From Toxotes chatareus (Eukaryota; Chordata; Actinopteri; Toxotidae), in assembly GCA_016801885.1 (NCBI GenBank), contig CM028891.1:10275517-10339516 (forward strand): a stretch of 64,000 bases of DNA, read 5' to 3'. The notes under the pieces were generated by a model. That model saw only the letters and a program-made list of their open reading frames with translations, ran no database searches and was not told the origin of the DNA. Below are positions 1 through 13,600 of this stretch, in pieces. The position numbers and the translations under genes are program-made. Within the stretch, counting starts at the first letter, position 1. Each line of letters starts with the position of its first letter.

Positions 1-1255
1 CCTTTTAACCTAGAAAAAGTTGCATGCATCTTTTCTTAAACGCTAATAACAATTGGAGACTTTTCTACACGCTTGATTTCCCATTTTTTAAATATAGGTT
101 AAATATATGCAAGTAGCAGCAGAATATATAATGACTTAATAAGAAATTAGTTATTTCTCATACTCATGACTTCAACCATTGGGCCTTTTTCCAAATAAGC
201 TCATAAAAGCATTTCATTTTTTTTTCTGTACCATTTAGTGATTGTGGCCCATAAGCCCCTGAAGGACCAGTTAAACTAACAAGCTATTACAAATTGCATT
301 TGCCATTCAAAGGCAGCCAAGTAAACGCAAAACAACCACATTAGCTGCAGTAGGTGACAGGAGACGTCTGCACTTGCAGTTTTCATATGGGACGTATTAG
401 TACTTTGTTCTCAAGTGTGCCAGACAGGGCTTAACCTTATGAAGCTGTAGTGTAAGGTAAGAGATGGAGAGTTTAGTCCCTTGGTATAATCAGCTAAAAT
501 AAATGCAGCAAGTGGATATGAAGGTCAGTGGTAGGCAGAGAAAATGGATCTAGTTGAAAGCTGAATTAATTAGCTAGAATCTCTCAGAAAGATGTTATTT
601 GCTCTTAAAACTGAACCTGCTTTTCTCCTGCAAGCCCCATTTTAAAAGGTATTTGTCTAAAAGCCAGTTAACACAAATAAGAAAATGGGAACAAAATATG
701 CAGTTTGATGTTATGATAAGGTGCACACTTTCTCTCATTTCTGGATGGTGTCTTATATATGCTTTTGGTCTACTCCGTCAGACTTCCGACATACAGGCTT
801 TGATTCAGAGAGTCCTTCAGTCTCTGAAAGTCTGCTCCCAGTTAGTCTGGAGCCTCTCTGCATCTGCTCCACACACGGAGCAATGCCTTGGCTCCAAGCC
901 CCTTTTTTTCTTTAAATAATGCTGTAAAAAACCTTGTCTAACACTTAGATTGGGTAATTATTAAAAAAAAAAAAAGTATTGGCTTTTTTTTTTTTTGAGG
1001 GTAATTATACAAAGGTACAGGCGTCTTAGCTGACCACTTTATGAACAGCATGTGAGTGTTTGTCTGTGTTTGAGTCTGGTGTGTGCCACATTAGGCCTCT
1101 ATAGATTTCTTCCCTGAAGCATGTGAGGTTATCACGCAGTTCTCCTATTGAACAAAAACTGTGTGTACTCCTATAACCCATAAATATTTTGCTCTATTGT
1201 ATAAAACCCTCTAAATGAGCCTCAATTGTCGTTGTGTCACCAGATACTCTTTTCA
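1..1255. other. 3' flank of c8orf34, no secure gene
   Basis: AT-rich sequence with short poly-A and poly-T runs near 961-995. A weak possible alternative last exon of c8orf34 lies at 817-921 on the minus strand (acceptor TTTTTTACAG, phase 0, 34 codons to TGA). I cannot confirm it. Otherwise I see nothing. Confidence 0.4.
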
Positions 1256-1261
1256 TTTATT
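1256..1261 (-). other. candidate c8orf34 polyadenylation signal (AATAAA)
   Basis: Canonical AATAAA on the minus strand about 150 nt downstream of the proposed stop at 1413. The following sequence is partly GT-rich (CTGGTGACAC). Its position supports a transcript end near 1230-1245. Confidence 0.4.
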
Positions 1262-1412
1262 CCTTTCAGATTCCACACAAGTGCCCTTAGAGGTAAGCAA
1301 AGTGATATAGGGTGATTTCTAATTGGGGTATCAATTGTTCAGAGCTATCAGCTGTTGTGTAAGCTGAAATGCCCACATAAAGATGGATCAGTTTTGCTTG
1401 GGTCTTGTCCTA

Positions 1413-1460
1413 TTAACAAGATGCCTGAGGTGGTTTACGTTCATTCTCAAACATTATGGG
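1413..1460 (-). CDS. c8orf34: c8orf34 putative terminal exon with stop codon
   Basis: The 48 nt encode PIMFENERKPPQASC and a TAA at 1413-1415. Support: a very strong acceptor (CTCTCTCCTCCTCAG), phase 0 matching exon 10, and an AATAAA about 150 nt past the stop. I could not align these 15 residues with the human C-terminus, so this may be an alternative 3' end. The upstream intron would be only 85 nt. If it is retained, the frame instead runs to a stop at 1447-1449. Confidence 0.5.
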   Translation of the reverse strand, partial: PIMFENERKPPQASC

Positions 1461-4400
1461 CTGAGGAGGAGAGAGTGACCTGGTAATTGATGGCTGTGTA
1501 AAATGATCTTAATTGTTTGGTGATGGATGTAGGGAGGACACTTACAGAGCTCGACACTTGAGACAAGGCCTCGCATTCCTGCAACCGTCCCGCCAACGTG
1601 TCGACCCCGGGCAATGGAGCTGCTCCCGACAGCGCACATAAACAGGAAAAAACAAAACAGAGGGACAGAGCAGAACATGAGGACATGTAAAAAGAGATAT
1701 AAAACAAATAAATAAATACTTTGAATTTGAACTGTGTTATGCAACTTACAGGAGATGTCAGGTACAGCTTGTTCAGATATGAGAGGCCTGTGCTCCTCTT
1801 CAGATCTGCTGTCTGATAGACTGTCCCCCTGCAACCTAGAAACAACACGTAACCCATATACACCACTGTACACACTGGCAACAGATTGCATTTAAATAAT
1901 CTCTCAAATCAGCATTTTTCAGCCACTGCAATGCATGTTTGGAAACTAAATGTCAGATAACAAACGGACAAACAAGTTGCTATCAGTCTGAGGTGATGAG
2001 ACAAAGAGGAAGTGTTTAGTGAGTTTATAATCTCTTCTTTTGCAAAATCTGGGATGGTACCAAGAAAAGAGGAACATGGGGGGGGGGGGTCATCTCTGGG
2101 GCAAAGATCCCATATTTTCATCACTGCTTCTCAAATTATGTCTGAAATATTCCTTTATGTCTGAAATAACTAACTTGTTTCAGAAGTAGCTTACTGGAAA
2201 AGCAAAACGAAAAAAAATCAACTCACAGATTCAGTTTCCCTTTAAATCACTCAGTTACTGATCTTTAACATGATACGTTTTCAGTGGGAAGATAAACGTG
2301 TTACACATGGCTTTTTGCTGCATTCATACTCTTCAACAAACTAATTCACACACTCTTAACAACAGTATGGAATTAAACCAGCATTTACTTTCTTAAAGCA
2401 TATTTTAATGACTGTAAATCATACCACATATTAACTGTAATTACACTCTACTTTAGCTCCAAATTCTTTTGCTGCATGCTATTTTCAGTGTCATCAGTGC
2501 AACCATTAGCCAAAGACAAAGTAAAGCAATCCATACGCGTTTATGGCACGACTACATTCCGCCACAGCCGCAGGGCCTCTTGGGTTCTACCTCTACAATG
2601 AGGGTAAAAACAGGACGCTGCTTTTTAAAGTGTATTCTATTTCTTTCCTTCTTTATACATCCCTCTCCTTGTGTCCCCCTCTCTTTAATGGTCTTTATAA
2701 TACCATTAAACAGTACCCAAGATGACTATCACAAGGCCTTCACATTCCCTGAACAAAAGCTGCTCATAGCCGCAAGTCCTGACTACCATTCCCTCAGTAC
2801 ATTCCTGATATGAAAGCAATTAATTTAATGAGAACTACAAGCCCAAAAGAGGTTTGTGGAGATCTATCCATTTCCTTGGACTGCTCCGCCAACTCCTTCG
2901 GACTATGCCCAAGATATGCGATGCGTTTGCACACGGGAGGTTTTGCGGCAGCGGCACATAGCCATTAAAAGAACTGATCGAGTGCATGGAGGAGGTGGAT
3001 GAAATGCTGGTGTGACCACAGCTATAGCCCAAGAGACAGAGACACGGCCACAACACACAGGCCACATGGCACTTTACACTTCAACCAACCAGTAGAGAGC
3101 CAGAGGAAGCAGCGTGTTTCCTGACCTGCCACAGCTAGTTAGGAGCCACACAGGCTGACTGGGCTGTTCGGTGGTGTGGACAGTGTCTGGACAGAAGGGA
3201 AGGAAAAGGACAAAAGCTGAGAAAGGTGTCTAATGAGGCTGGGATCAGTTTCAATACAGGGTCAGCAAGTTCAAAAAGTCAAGTGTTGCTGCCAAGCAGT
3301 ACTAAATAATAATGATTTTACCCTTGATTTTAAAATTTAAGAGAACAAGCCAATATTACAGAACCATATATAGAAATATATATTACATAAGATGATATAC
3401 ACTGGTCTTGCCTCCTTGGAATGACCTGTACCATGACAGGTGGATCTTAAACGCACAGTATGATTCAAGAGTGCTGCTGGAAATGAATAAAAGCTTGCTG
3501 TGAAGGAACAGAGTTGTCGCCTTCACGCTGTGGGTGTGAAAGTAAGCGTCACCTCTCCTTGGCTTTGGGTGGTACGTGGTAGAGCCAAGTGGTTTATTCT
3601 TGTTTGACTGCTTAAAAAGCTAGGGGGAGTGAATAGAGCGTGCGTGCTGTACAACCAAAGTGTAACGCACAGAATGATGGACCTCACTGACCTTTAAGAG
3701 CTCATATGCAGGAAAAAAAAAACTGAGCTGAATTCAAATGTGTTTGCTGGAGGTATGTGAGTATGTGAGGAATGCTTCCTCAATTTGGGTCAGTGTTCAC
3801 ACACACATGCAGGGTCAAGCAACCCTCTACTATCTCTGTGAGAGTTATATCAAAATGAAAGCACCTCATTTCTCTAGGGCCTTCATTTTAAACTAAATTA
3901 ATTCTAAAAACTTCTAAAAGGTGCAAAAGGTGCAAAAGGTGCAAGGTCACATCTGTACAGTAGTAGTGTCTGCAGGTGTGAAGCACAAGGGCATTAACTG
4001 TGCCACATCTGTTAGTCCTCTGAGGAGCACGTTTAAAGGTAAAGCTGAGGCATGTTTGAAAGGTGTTTCTGAGAATCCCATCAAGACAGTGCTAATCCAC
4101 ATAAAGCATAAAGCCTCTGTTAGGATTGCCCCTCTCCAAACTCCTCCCTGACCTCTGCCCGCACTATCTTCTTTTCATAAAACTCAGTGTGTATGCATGT
4201 GAAGACACGAATGCACATGTTTTATGAGTAAATTCATGAGTATCTGTGTGCGTGTGCATTCATGAACTCCTGCACAACCCCTGATTTCAGAATTTCTGTC
4301 TCCAGAACAGCACAAAAGGCATACCACGTGTGCAACACTTTTCCAGCTTACTGATCTGTTTATGACCCTTACACGCACCAAAAATGACTATGAAATACCA

Positions 4401-7400
4401 CGACTCCTTCGCCAGCAAAACTTGGGAAAGATTTGGTGGTCAGGTTAAAGAGGACGAGGCAAGAATTTGGCCCGAACCAGAAGGAGAGGGGAAGACAGAG
4501 AAGGAGAACAGATGTCTGACATTTTAGTCAGGAAAAAAAGACTCGAGACCCAAAAAGGACTCCAGATACAGATGCTGCTATGCTTTGCCACTGATTCTAC
4601 CAGAGAACCCAACAATAAGCCAAATGTATAAACTATTTGGTTAAAAACATCCAGTCGATAAACTGCCAACAAAAAACTCCAGCGATACAATTCACCCTCC
4701 TGCAGGACAACATCCTACAGGCTATGCATGCAACAAACCTGATAAGCAGCATGAATGAAAGAAGAGTAGGAAACAAACAAATTCCAAACCCCAAACAGAG
4801 GAGGCTGTGCAGGCAGACTTGTGCCTGGCGTCTCACCGAAGAGATACCCGTTTATCTTAGACTGGCATCAAGGAAGAGTCCTGCCCACACCTGCCTGTGG
4901 TATCACACCCAACACATAGCAATCTGAGTGCTACACTGATACTGTGGATTGGGGGGAACAGGAAATGTGTCAGAAGAGAAAAACAGTGATAGAGAAAGGA
5001 TGATAATGGAGATGATTATCCACGCTAGAACAAATTTGTGAATGCACTTTAGATATGATATTATTCTCTGTTTTGGATGTTGTGGCATGCTACCTCTGAT
5101 ACAAATGCAAAAAGAGTGAGTGGGAGAGTGGAGGTTAGGGCACGAGGAGGAGTCATCAGTTGGGATAAGAATGAGGTTGGATGTTAAAGGGAAAAAAATG
5201 TAATTGCAGTACTTGCCACAACTTATTCATGATACGGATTCTTATCATTTAAGGTCTTAAAGCAATAGTTTTGACATTATGGCAAAAAAATGTATTTACC
5301 TTCTTGCTGATTGTGTTTCTAAAAAAAAACAACGTAATCTCTCCTTAAGGCACCAGATAAGAGAAGGTAGAAACATTTACCTGGCACACCTAGAGCAGAT
5401 GTTGAGCGTAACTTTGGCCTGCGGTTCAGGCTGATAGGAGCTGCGTCCCTGGCTGAATTTACTGCCGGATGGAGCCAGGCCTGTCACGCCCTCCATCCGC
5501 AGGTCATCCAGGTCCTCTGGGGGAGGGGGTTCGAGCCAAAGAGACACAAGGAGACAGAGAGGAAGGAAACCAAGGAAAAGGGAGAGAAAACAGGACAGAG
5601 AAAGGACAGTCATTAATCATACTTTGGTCTCTAACTTGTTAATGTGATGCCCAGTGATGAAAGTCTACTTAGAGCTAAAGAAGCAAGCAAGCAAGCAAGC
5701 ACATCACCTTAAATAAACACTCTGCAGCACTGCTGCTGGGCTCCCTCACACGCACTGCACACGCACATACATGCACAAAAACACGCAGATTTAGAGGTTA
5801 AAAAAATATTTCACAGAATCAACACAAAACTCTTTGTTGTAGGGAGCAACGGGGAAGACTTGATGACAGCATCACAGCACGGCGGCACAGACACAGGAAG
5901 GGTACGTTAACAAGCCGAGGCCGAGGGGGGACAAAGAACAATGAAGTCGACAAGGAAGAATTCGTGGAGAGCTGGAAAGTTGGGTTTCGTCTGATCTCTC
6001 CCTGTGTCCTTGAGAGCAAAAAAACTCTGAGCACACACACATAGACCCTCTTCCCTCTGACTCTATCCATATGTATCAGACACGCCAGCATTGTTCATCC
6101 AAACCCTCTTATGGCTACTTATGAACACCTGCTTACACATGCAAAAATACACAGTTAACAGGTGCAAAGGTCTTTTTTCACTTTCTTTTCTCATATACAT
6201 GTTAAATAAACTTTATTTCTGTCTGCCCTCCCTCTTTTTTCTAAGATATCTGCTTTATGTCAAAATACAGCTGTTCTCTGTGAAGTGCTATACACATGGA
6301 ACGATTCAAAGTTTGACATTTGGATGCGATTCAAGACTAAACAGGACCATCAGCTATCACATGGTGGTGCTGAATTTTCGGTATCAGGACAGAGCATGAT
6401 ACACGTTTCTTTAATAGACCCTGTTCTCGCACGATGGTGAAACTAAAGCAAAAATCATGCCAATAACAAGATTTATGAAAGAACAGCAGTGAAGTGGATT
6501 TTAATGAAATCACTGTTTTCTGTAGCAAAGCACAGATTTGTAACGGTTTGTTAAATATAACCGAGGATCAAAGGGGACAGTCGGAATCAGCCGGACCAAA
6601 TTGGTTTTGAATGCATCCTCAAGAGATAAAACACATTGCAGTACTTTCCGTGTTATGAGAATGAGTCGACGAGCGGCTGTCTGGACTCTTACTTGGTTAA
6701 GTGTTCTGGTCAAGCCTTTTCAACACATGTTGAATCACACAGAACATTTTGACTGGTCACCATAACAATATTTGTCCCATGCTTCCCATTAGACCAGAAG
6801 AATCTAGGAGCTTTGCCAGTGAGTTGGGTCGCCTTCAGGACATACAGTATATTCTACCCTCTTGCTACCATTGTTTCCGCTCTTATACATACAGTACAGT
6901 AGGTGCTTGTCTCTTCTGTGTATGTGTGTATGTAGTTATTTGAAACCAACATTGATACTTTTCAATTTGGGATCACATTACTTGAGCCCCAGTTTATAGG
7001 AGGAAAATAAATGGGCCTCACACCTTGAAAGATGAGAGTGCATGACTAATCACCTGGATTAGATTGGATGACACTGAGAACTCTCTCTCCCTCCATCCAT
7101 CAGCATGGCGCACAGCCAGAAAATCTCACCTGTCAGACACCTGAATGCAGTACTTCAACCCAAGCTGCTTATATCTGACTGTACCGTGACCAGGTACGCT
7201 AAGACAGAGTCTTCTGTTGATTTTTAAGTTAGGTTTTTCACAAACCACAGTGCACAAGCAAAAATAAACAAGAATAGACGCATGTGTAGTCTGCTGTCTT
7301 TTAGCCCACTAAAAGCTATGCATGTGGTGTGGCTCTGTGGATGGCAATGTTGGTCTTTTCAGTTTTTCCACCAATTTGGTCCTGAGTGAAATCTCTTTCT

Positions 7401-7564
7401 CTCTCTCTCTCAACTATTGGATGGCTTACCGTAAAATTTGGTACAGACACTCATGTTCCCTTGAGGATGTATTGTAATAACTTTGCTGATCCCCTCCCTT
7501 GAAATCTAGCAGGTCAAAACGCAGATGTGGGGAGCTAGCAAACCTCTGTCCAATTAAAAAATAA

Positions 7565-7615
<51 letters not shown>

Positions 7616-10600
7616 CCATTAACTCCTAATCTGAGAAAGGCTGTTTTTAAAAGGTTTCAGGCCTTTCAATTGAAAACTTTAAATAATCATAGTGTTGTAT
7701 AAATGTAATAGTGCTGCATTATGTTTCTCCAAATCATATAAGTGATATGACCGTTGACATTTTCAATTACTTAAAGTCAGTTTTAGAGACAAAAAAACTG
7801 ATTCACAAACTGATCTAAAAGATCTAAATCAAAATGTTTATCCAGGACCTTCACAGAAGTCCAGAAGACACTGGATTTTTTTACGTCTTGAATGCTGACA
7901 GCAGTTCGTGTCCAGGCTTTCTGAGAAAGAGTGTTGTTTTAGTGTTTCGAGAAGGACAGATACATTCCCGTAATACCCTTAAGCAGGGCAATATTAAATG
8001 TCCCATTCATCATGGTATGCATTGGACGGGGAGGTGGGGGAGTGGGGACAGAGAGAGCCACCAGCGATTTGGGCAATTTGCTGGTCGTGGGAACTGCTCA
8101 AGTTTGGTCCTTCACCGTTTCCTCTTTTCTCTTCATCCATCCTCGCTTCTCCCCTTTTTAACCATTTTTCCTTCTTTTACCGACTGACTAATGTGGCATG
8201 CCAGATTTTCTTCGGGTCACAGCCTGCGATATAAATCATCACTTGACACTTGGAGACATTCACTTGTGGGGCTGCAGCTTTCATAAAATACCAAAAGAAT
8301 AACAGCAACCGGCTCTGACTCTGAAAGAGACCATGACCTCAGTGTACACAGCTGCCTGTCACCTCAATTCCTGCTTTGTCTTTTACACTTGTTTCCTTCA
8401 GGTCAAGATAAAATGACACAATAATGGAGAGAAAGACCGCAGTGTCTTACGGAAGAGAAAGCTAATCTCAGACACACAAAGGTCACTGAGGTAAACAAAG
8501 GCCTAGAGTGCATCCCTTTCCGAAAAGAGATTAGACTGTGCCTGAATGAAATGTAGCAGAAGTAGAAACACTCAGCAAGGACTCACAACATTTTGTGCTA
8601 AAGCAAGTTGTTCTACACTTGCAACAGTTTGAACTTTTGGCCCGATAAGAGAAGAGAGGACAACATTTCCTGAAAAGGTCAGCCTAACTGGTTTTTGAAT
8701 GTTTGTGCTTGTTTGAGGATACAGATGAGTTAACAGCAAAAGACGACCTTACCCCCCAAATAGTACCCCACTACCCCCCACTACTACTGCTGTTCACTGT
8801 CCATGCACAAGTGTACTGGGTAGATTACAGGTACAAAAGTGTGTAACTGTATGAATTTGAAGCAAAACATGGAAGACCGGTGACTTTGTTTAGATAAATG
8901 AGGGATACAAAAAGACTGAATTGCCTTTTTGTAAGTTTAAATCCTCTTTTCTTGCCAAGAATGGGATTTGGGAGTGGGCGCAGCCCTTCATCTGTGCAAC
9001 AGCAGTCTGAATCTCCGCCTTGTCGGCACTCTATGACGCCGATTCCAAGTCTGAACTTTCTACTGGGAGAGGGAGGTGACAGATTTCTGTGTTGACACCA
9101 CACTGTCTCCGAGGAAGGCTTGTGTATGGAGTGCTAAAGTGATGAATATGTATCCCAGACTTCGGGGTTTGGGTGTTAGCATTGTAAATGACTGCTTTTA
9201 CATGCACATAAGTACTCTGACGCATATGCTCACACTGTATCCTGATGACTAGAGGTCTGAATATGACCACAGAAATGTTTTTTTTTTTAATTAGCTGAGA
9301 AAATTCAATTTTTGTGGTTTTATACAAACAGAAACAGAGACATTTAAAATCAGCGCACAAACTCGGATTAACAACTTATCCTCTGTAAGATTTTCATCAG
9401 TGAGCCAGGATTTGTTGGTTTATATGTCAAATTATGTTACAGCATTACATAAAATGGCCTAAATTTGGTAAAAAAAAAGGTTTTTTTTAAAATGTCTAAC
9501 TTACATATAATGGTTGTTTAAGCCGTGTTTAATTAACTATGTTTCATTGCGTAGCAGATCATAACAACACTTTAAATGTAGTCGTTAAAATGATGTTAAG
9601 TCAACAATTACGTATTACGTAACCTAGACTTCTGAAAACAAACTTTAAACACAACAAAGGGTTTTTTTTCATTGCCAATTTACAGATTCATACTCACACA
9701 GAAGATTTAGTGAACACATTTGGTACATTTACTGTGTCTAACTGTTCTTTTCCTCTCTGTGTCTACTTAGTCAAACACATCTGACTGCATGCATACTCTC
9801 CAGGTTCACAATAAAGCCCAGCATGCCTCCCACACAATACCACCATGATAAGTTTACAGTGTGTCTCCTGTGAGACCAGTTTACCCTGAGACCATGACAG
9901 CCTCCCAGGCTTCGGTCTAGACACAACAAACGTCTGTCCACACTCGCCCGTTTGTCAGCCCGTCACATTTCCACTCCCTGGGCACTGGGGCAGCCATGCG
10001 TGTGTCCCTCTGTCTAAGGATGAGACATGGCAGATAAATAAAATGGATCTGCACTAGGGGTAGGTGGCGGGTGGGGGTGGGGTGGGGTGGGGGTAGTGGA
10101 AACTATTTCAGCGATGCAATCCCAACAAAAGGCCTGAGCGATGAGGAATTCCGTGCCGCAATCACTCACTCACAGTAAAGCCAGGAAGAAGCGGAGCAGA
10201 GCACACAGATAAAAAGTGTTTGTGTGCTCCTCTCTCCAAGTTTCCGTGTAATTTAATGTTGTTTAGATAGCGACGGACTGACTGGCTCTTTGCTGCTCTT
10301 TACGGGGCTAAAACCAGAGCTAAAGTCATGATTAGAGCACTGGCTTCACAAATAACTTAATATACACCTTCTTGGATGATGCGTTGACAGAAGCAAGGGG
10401 TGGAATCATCTAACATGCTGCCCCACACGTGGAGAAGGGAGACACGCACACACTCCATCATCTCCCGCACCAAATCCAAAGCATTCATCAAGTGCTTTGA
10501 GTTATTGTGTCTCATCTAAGCGACTTTTTCCATTCTTTCATGAGCAGTGACGACGTCTCACCGCATAACATTGGGCTCTAATTAATAGTCTGTAAGTGAT

Positions 10601-13600
10601 AGATGCCTTGCTCTTTGCGACGTACAGTCAAAAGCTGCACTCAGTCACACACGGAGACCCACATGTGTGAGTAACGTACTCAGACGTATAGATTAAAAGG
10701 CATGCAGCATATACTCAACCCAGCACATACAGTGACACTTGCAGACCTCACACTTTCATTGCCCTCACACATACAACCAGCATTTGTGTTTCATTAAGCC
10801 TGGAGCACAAAGCCTCCACTCGGCGGTTAGTCGTCACACAGACATCTTTGATGTGAGTTGCGGCAGAGACGCATTTGTTTGGCTTTGTAATAAAAACAAT
10901 ATTCCAACTTACATTTCATAATTATGTCTTGGCTTTCAATAGTCCCCCCCCCCCCCCGCCCCCCTCCTCCCCTCCTCCTGGCCTAAAAATATGCCCGTTA
11001 GGCTCCAAGTCCCCACAACTCTGAGTGCAGCAGTAAAAACCCTGATCAGAATCAGATGGGGACACACATGAGCAGGGTAACATCACAGCTCTGACGCCTG
11101 TGGAAAGTCTTATCGCAGGCTTTGGTGCAAACCTCCTTTTAACTCACTTTCTAACCGCAAATATTGCAGAGATTAGGACGTCACTGTAGACATATCAGAG
11201 CTCGATGCATTGATGCACTGATGAATGAAAATGCCAGTCACTGGGCTTGGATACAGTGGCTTCTTTGACTGCTTTGGAAATTTCAAAATGAACTTCAAAT
11301 TATTGCTAAACTTTTATTTACGGACAGTGGGTTTTTTTTGTTTTTGTTTTTTAATGTACTACATAGCAAATATCAAAATTCGAAACAATAATATTAATCA
11401 CCAAAGAATTAAGTAATTCATCAAAAAAAATGTGCCTGTACAAGAGGAGTGTAGCAAGAGGTTGTAAATGAACAGCTATTGAGAAAAAAAAAAACTAAAC
11501 ACAAGCATAAATTAACATGAGTAATGTGATAATGTAGGTAGAACTGTGCAAGCAGTTCACTCCTCTGAGCTCAGCTTTTCTTTTGCAGATCCTTGTTTCC
11601 CTGCATGTTTGTGATAAACGCATAGATACAGCAGCAAACACACAAAACGTCAGAGGTGCAGCTTGACATTTGCATTCACTCAAGCAAATAAATACACACA
11701 CAAGCACAGACCACTTATTATACACCAAATATTGTATAATGACATCAAGTCTATATCTCACCTGTCTACTTGTCTCTTAAATCTTAATCTTGAGGCAGAC
11801 AGGAGCCAGGAAACACTGACGTAACTTTATGTTTTTAAATTTTACTTTTTACTGGTTTCTTTTTTTTTTAAGATAAAGCTGCCCACACCTATGCCAGGGG
11901 AGGTCTTTAGCTGATTAACTTATAATAAACCTATAATAACACAATGCTTCTATTCACACAAGTCCCTTATCTTTCATCCTAGATAACAACGCTATCCACA
12001 GCAATCATCCTTGTGTGTCTATCTACCATCTTTTGCTTCTGTCTGGCTACAGTAGCCACAATACAGCATCACTGTGTCCATTCAGCTCCTTTCCATTATG
12101 ATAATCTGCTCAGTTCATCTAGGGCGCTTACGCACGCCAGAGATACATACAGCGACTGGTATTAGACCATGCTCTGCATAATGACTACTGCTAGATTTAT
12201 GGTATGATCACAGCAGTCTACTTGCCTATTGGTAATTGCTTCCAGTAATAGCACCGTAATACCACAGCAATTTGCCTCTCGATTAACGTATCCATCTGCA
12301 CCATGGAGACTTTTACAGGCGTCAAATTGGGCGCAGTTAGACTTTTACTGGGGACATTCTTTTCACCATCGGGCCGGTGAAACCCTCAGAGGTGAGCCCA
12401 GCCCTTTCAAGCCTATACTTCAAGTGAAAGATTTAGTGCTGAAGCAACTTACACCACTGACATATAGGCTATGTTCTCATCCACCTCCTCCTCCTCTTCT
12501 CTCAAAGCACCATGATGATACTGCTGTGTTGTTGGTTTGCATTGTTTCCAAGGCAACTGTTGTGTCTTTTGCTGTTTGGGCAAGGATGAAGGGACTGATG
12601 GGGGTGATGGGAGTTTGTGTGTGTGTTGTTGCTGTTGCTGGCGTCGGGTCGTGCAGGCCTTGTCTGCCAGCACTGGCAATGTGAATTTTGGCCCAAGGCA
12701 GAGGACAAAGAGACAGATCTTAGCCATGTTAGCACCGCAATCAGTCCATTCAGACGCATGCAAGGATGATACACGATACAGTTACAACAGGTTACATCAC
12801 TACATCCAGTGATATGATAGCACCAATGTTCTTTACAGTGGTTCAAAGTAAGTACCATTTACTCAGGCACTGTACATGCACTTTACTTGAGTATCTCCAC
12901 ATTATGCTACTTTATACATCTACTTCACTACTTTCCACAAGAAATGTAGAGGTTTTTTTCTCCTCTACGTTTATGTCACAGTAGTATTTTACTGTGCTGA
13001 TTAAGATTTTACACACAAACATATAATGAGCTAATAAAATTTGATGCATTGTTTAAACTACCCAAGAGAATGGGTTGCCCCACTTTTGCCAGACTATGAG
13101 TCTGTATAGCTATGCTAGCAACTCTGTGTGTTTCTATGTGAGCACACAAGGACAAAAAGTATTGTAAAGTAATACTGTAAAATAAATACTGTAATAAAGT
13201 ATTTACTAATGTACTCCGAATATATGGCAAGATTTTCAAGGGGGTTATCATTAATATTCACAGCAAATATTTGTCATGCCTATCTGCAATAAAGCCAAAG
13301 ACAACAGATTAGCTTTAAACACAGAAAGTGTTTAAAGACCTTAATCTTTTAAGGCCAGGGGGTGTCGATGCAGTTGAAGTCCTACTAATACAGACATTTT
13401 TAAACTTCAAGCTCAGGATAGTAGAGAAAGTAAAGATTGAGAAAGATTGTGGGGGGAAAAAAACCTTTGGCTCACTACTCTATGGTTTTATAAAAAAAAA
13501 AAAGCCACTGTATCATACTTCAGGCAGCGCTTGATCAAGAAAGATATAACATCCTCAGACAAAAGAGCCACACACAGGCATTGTAACTCATCCACCAGAC

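Noticed and set aside
12229..12684. 151-codon plus-strand ORF
   Set aside because: Low-complexity Val/Cys and Pro runs from GT and CTC repeats; no domain and antisense to a c8orf34 intron.
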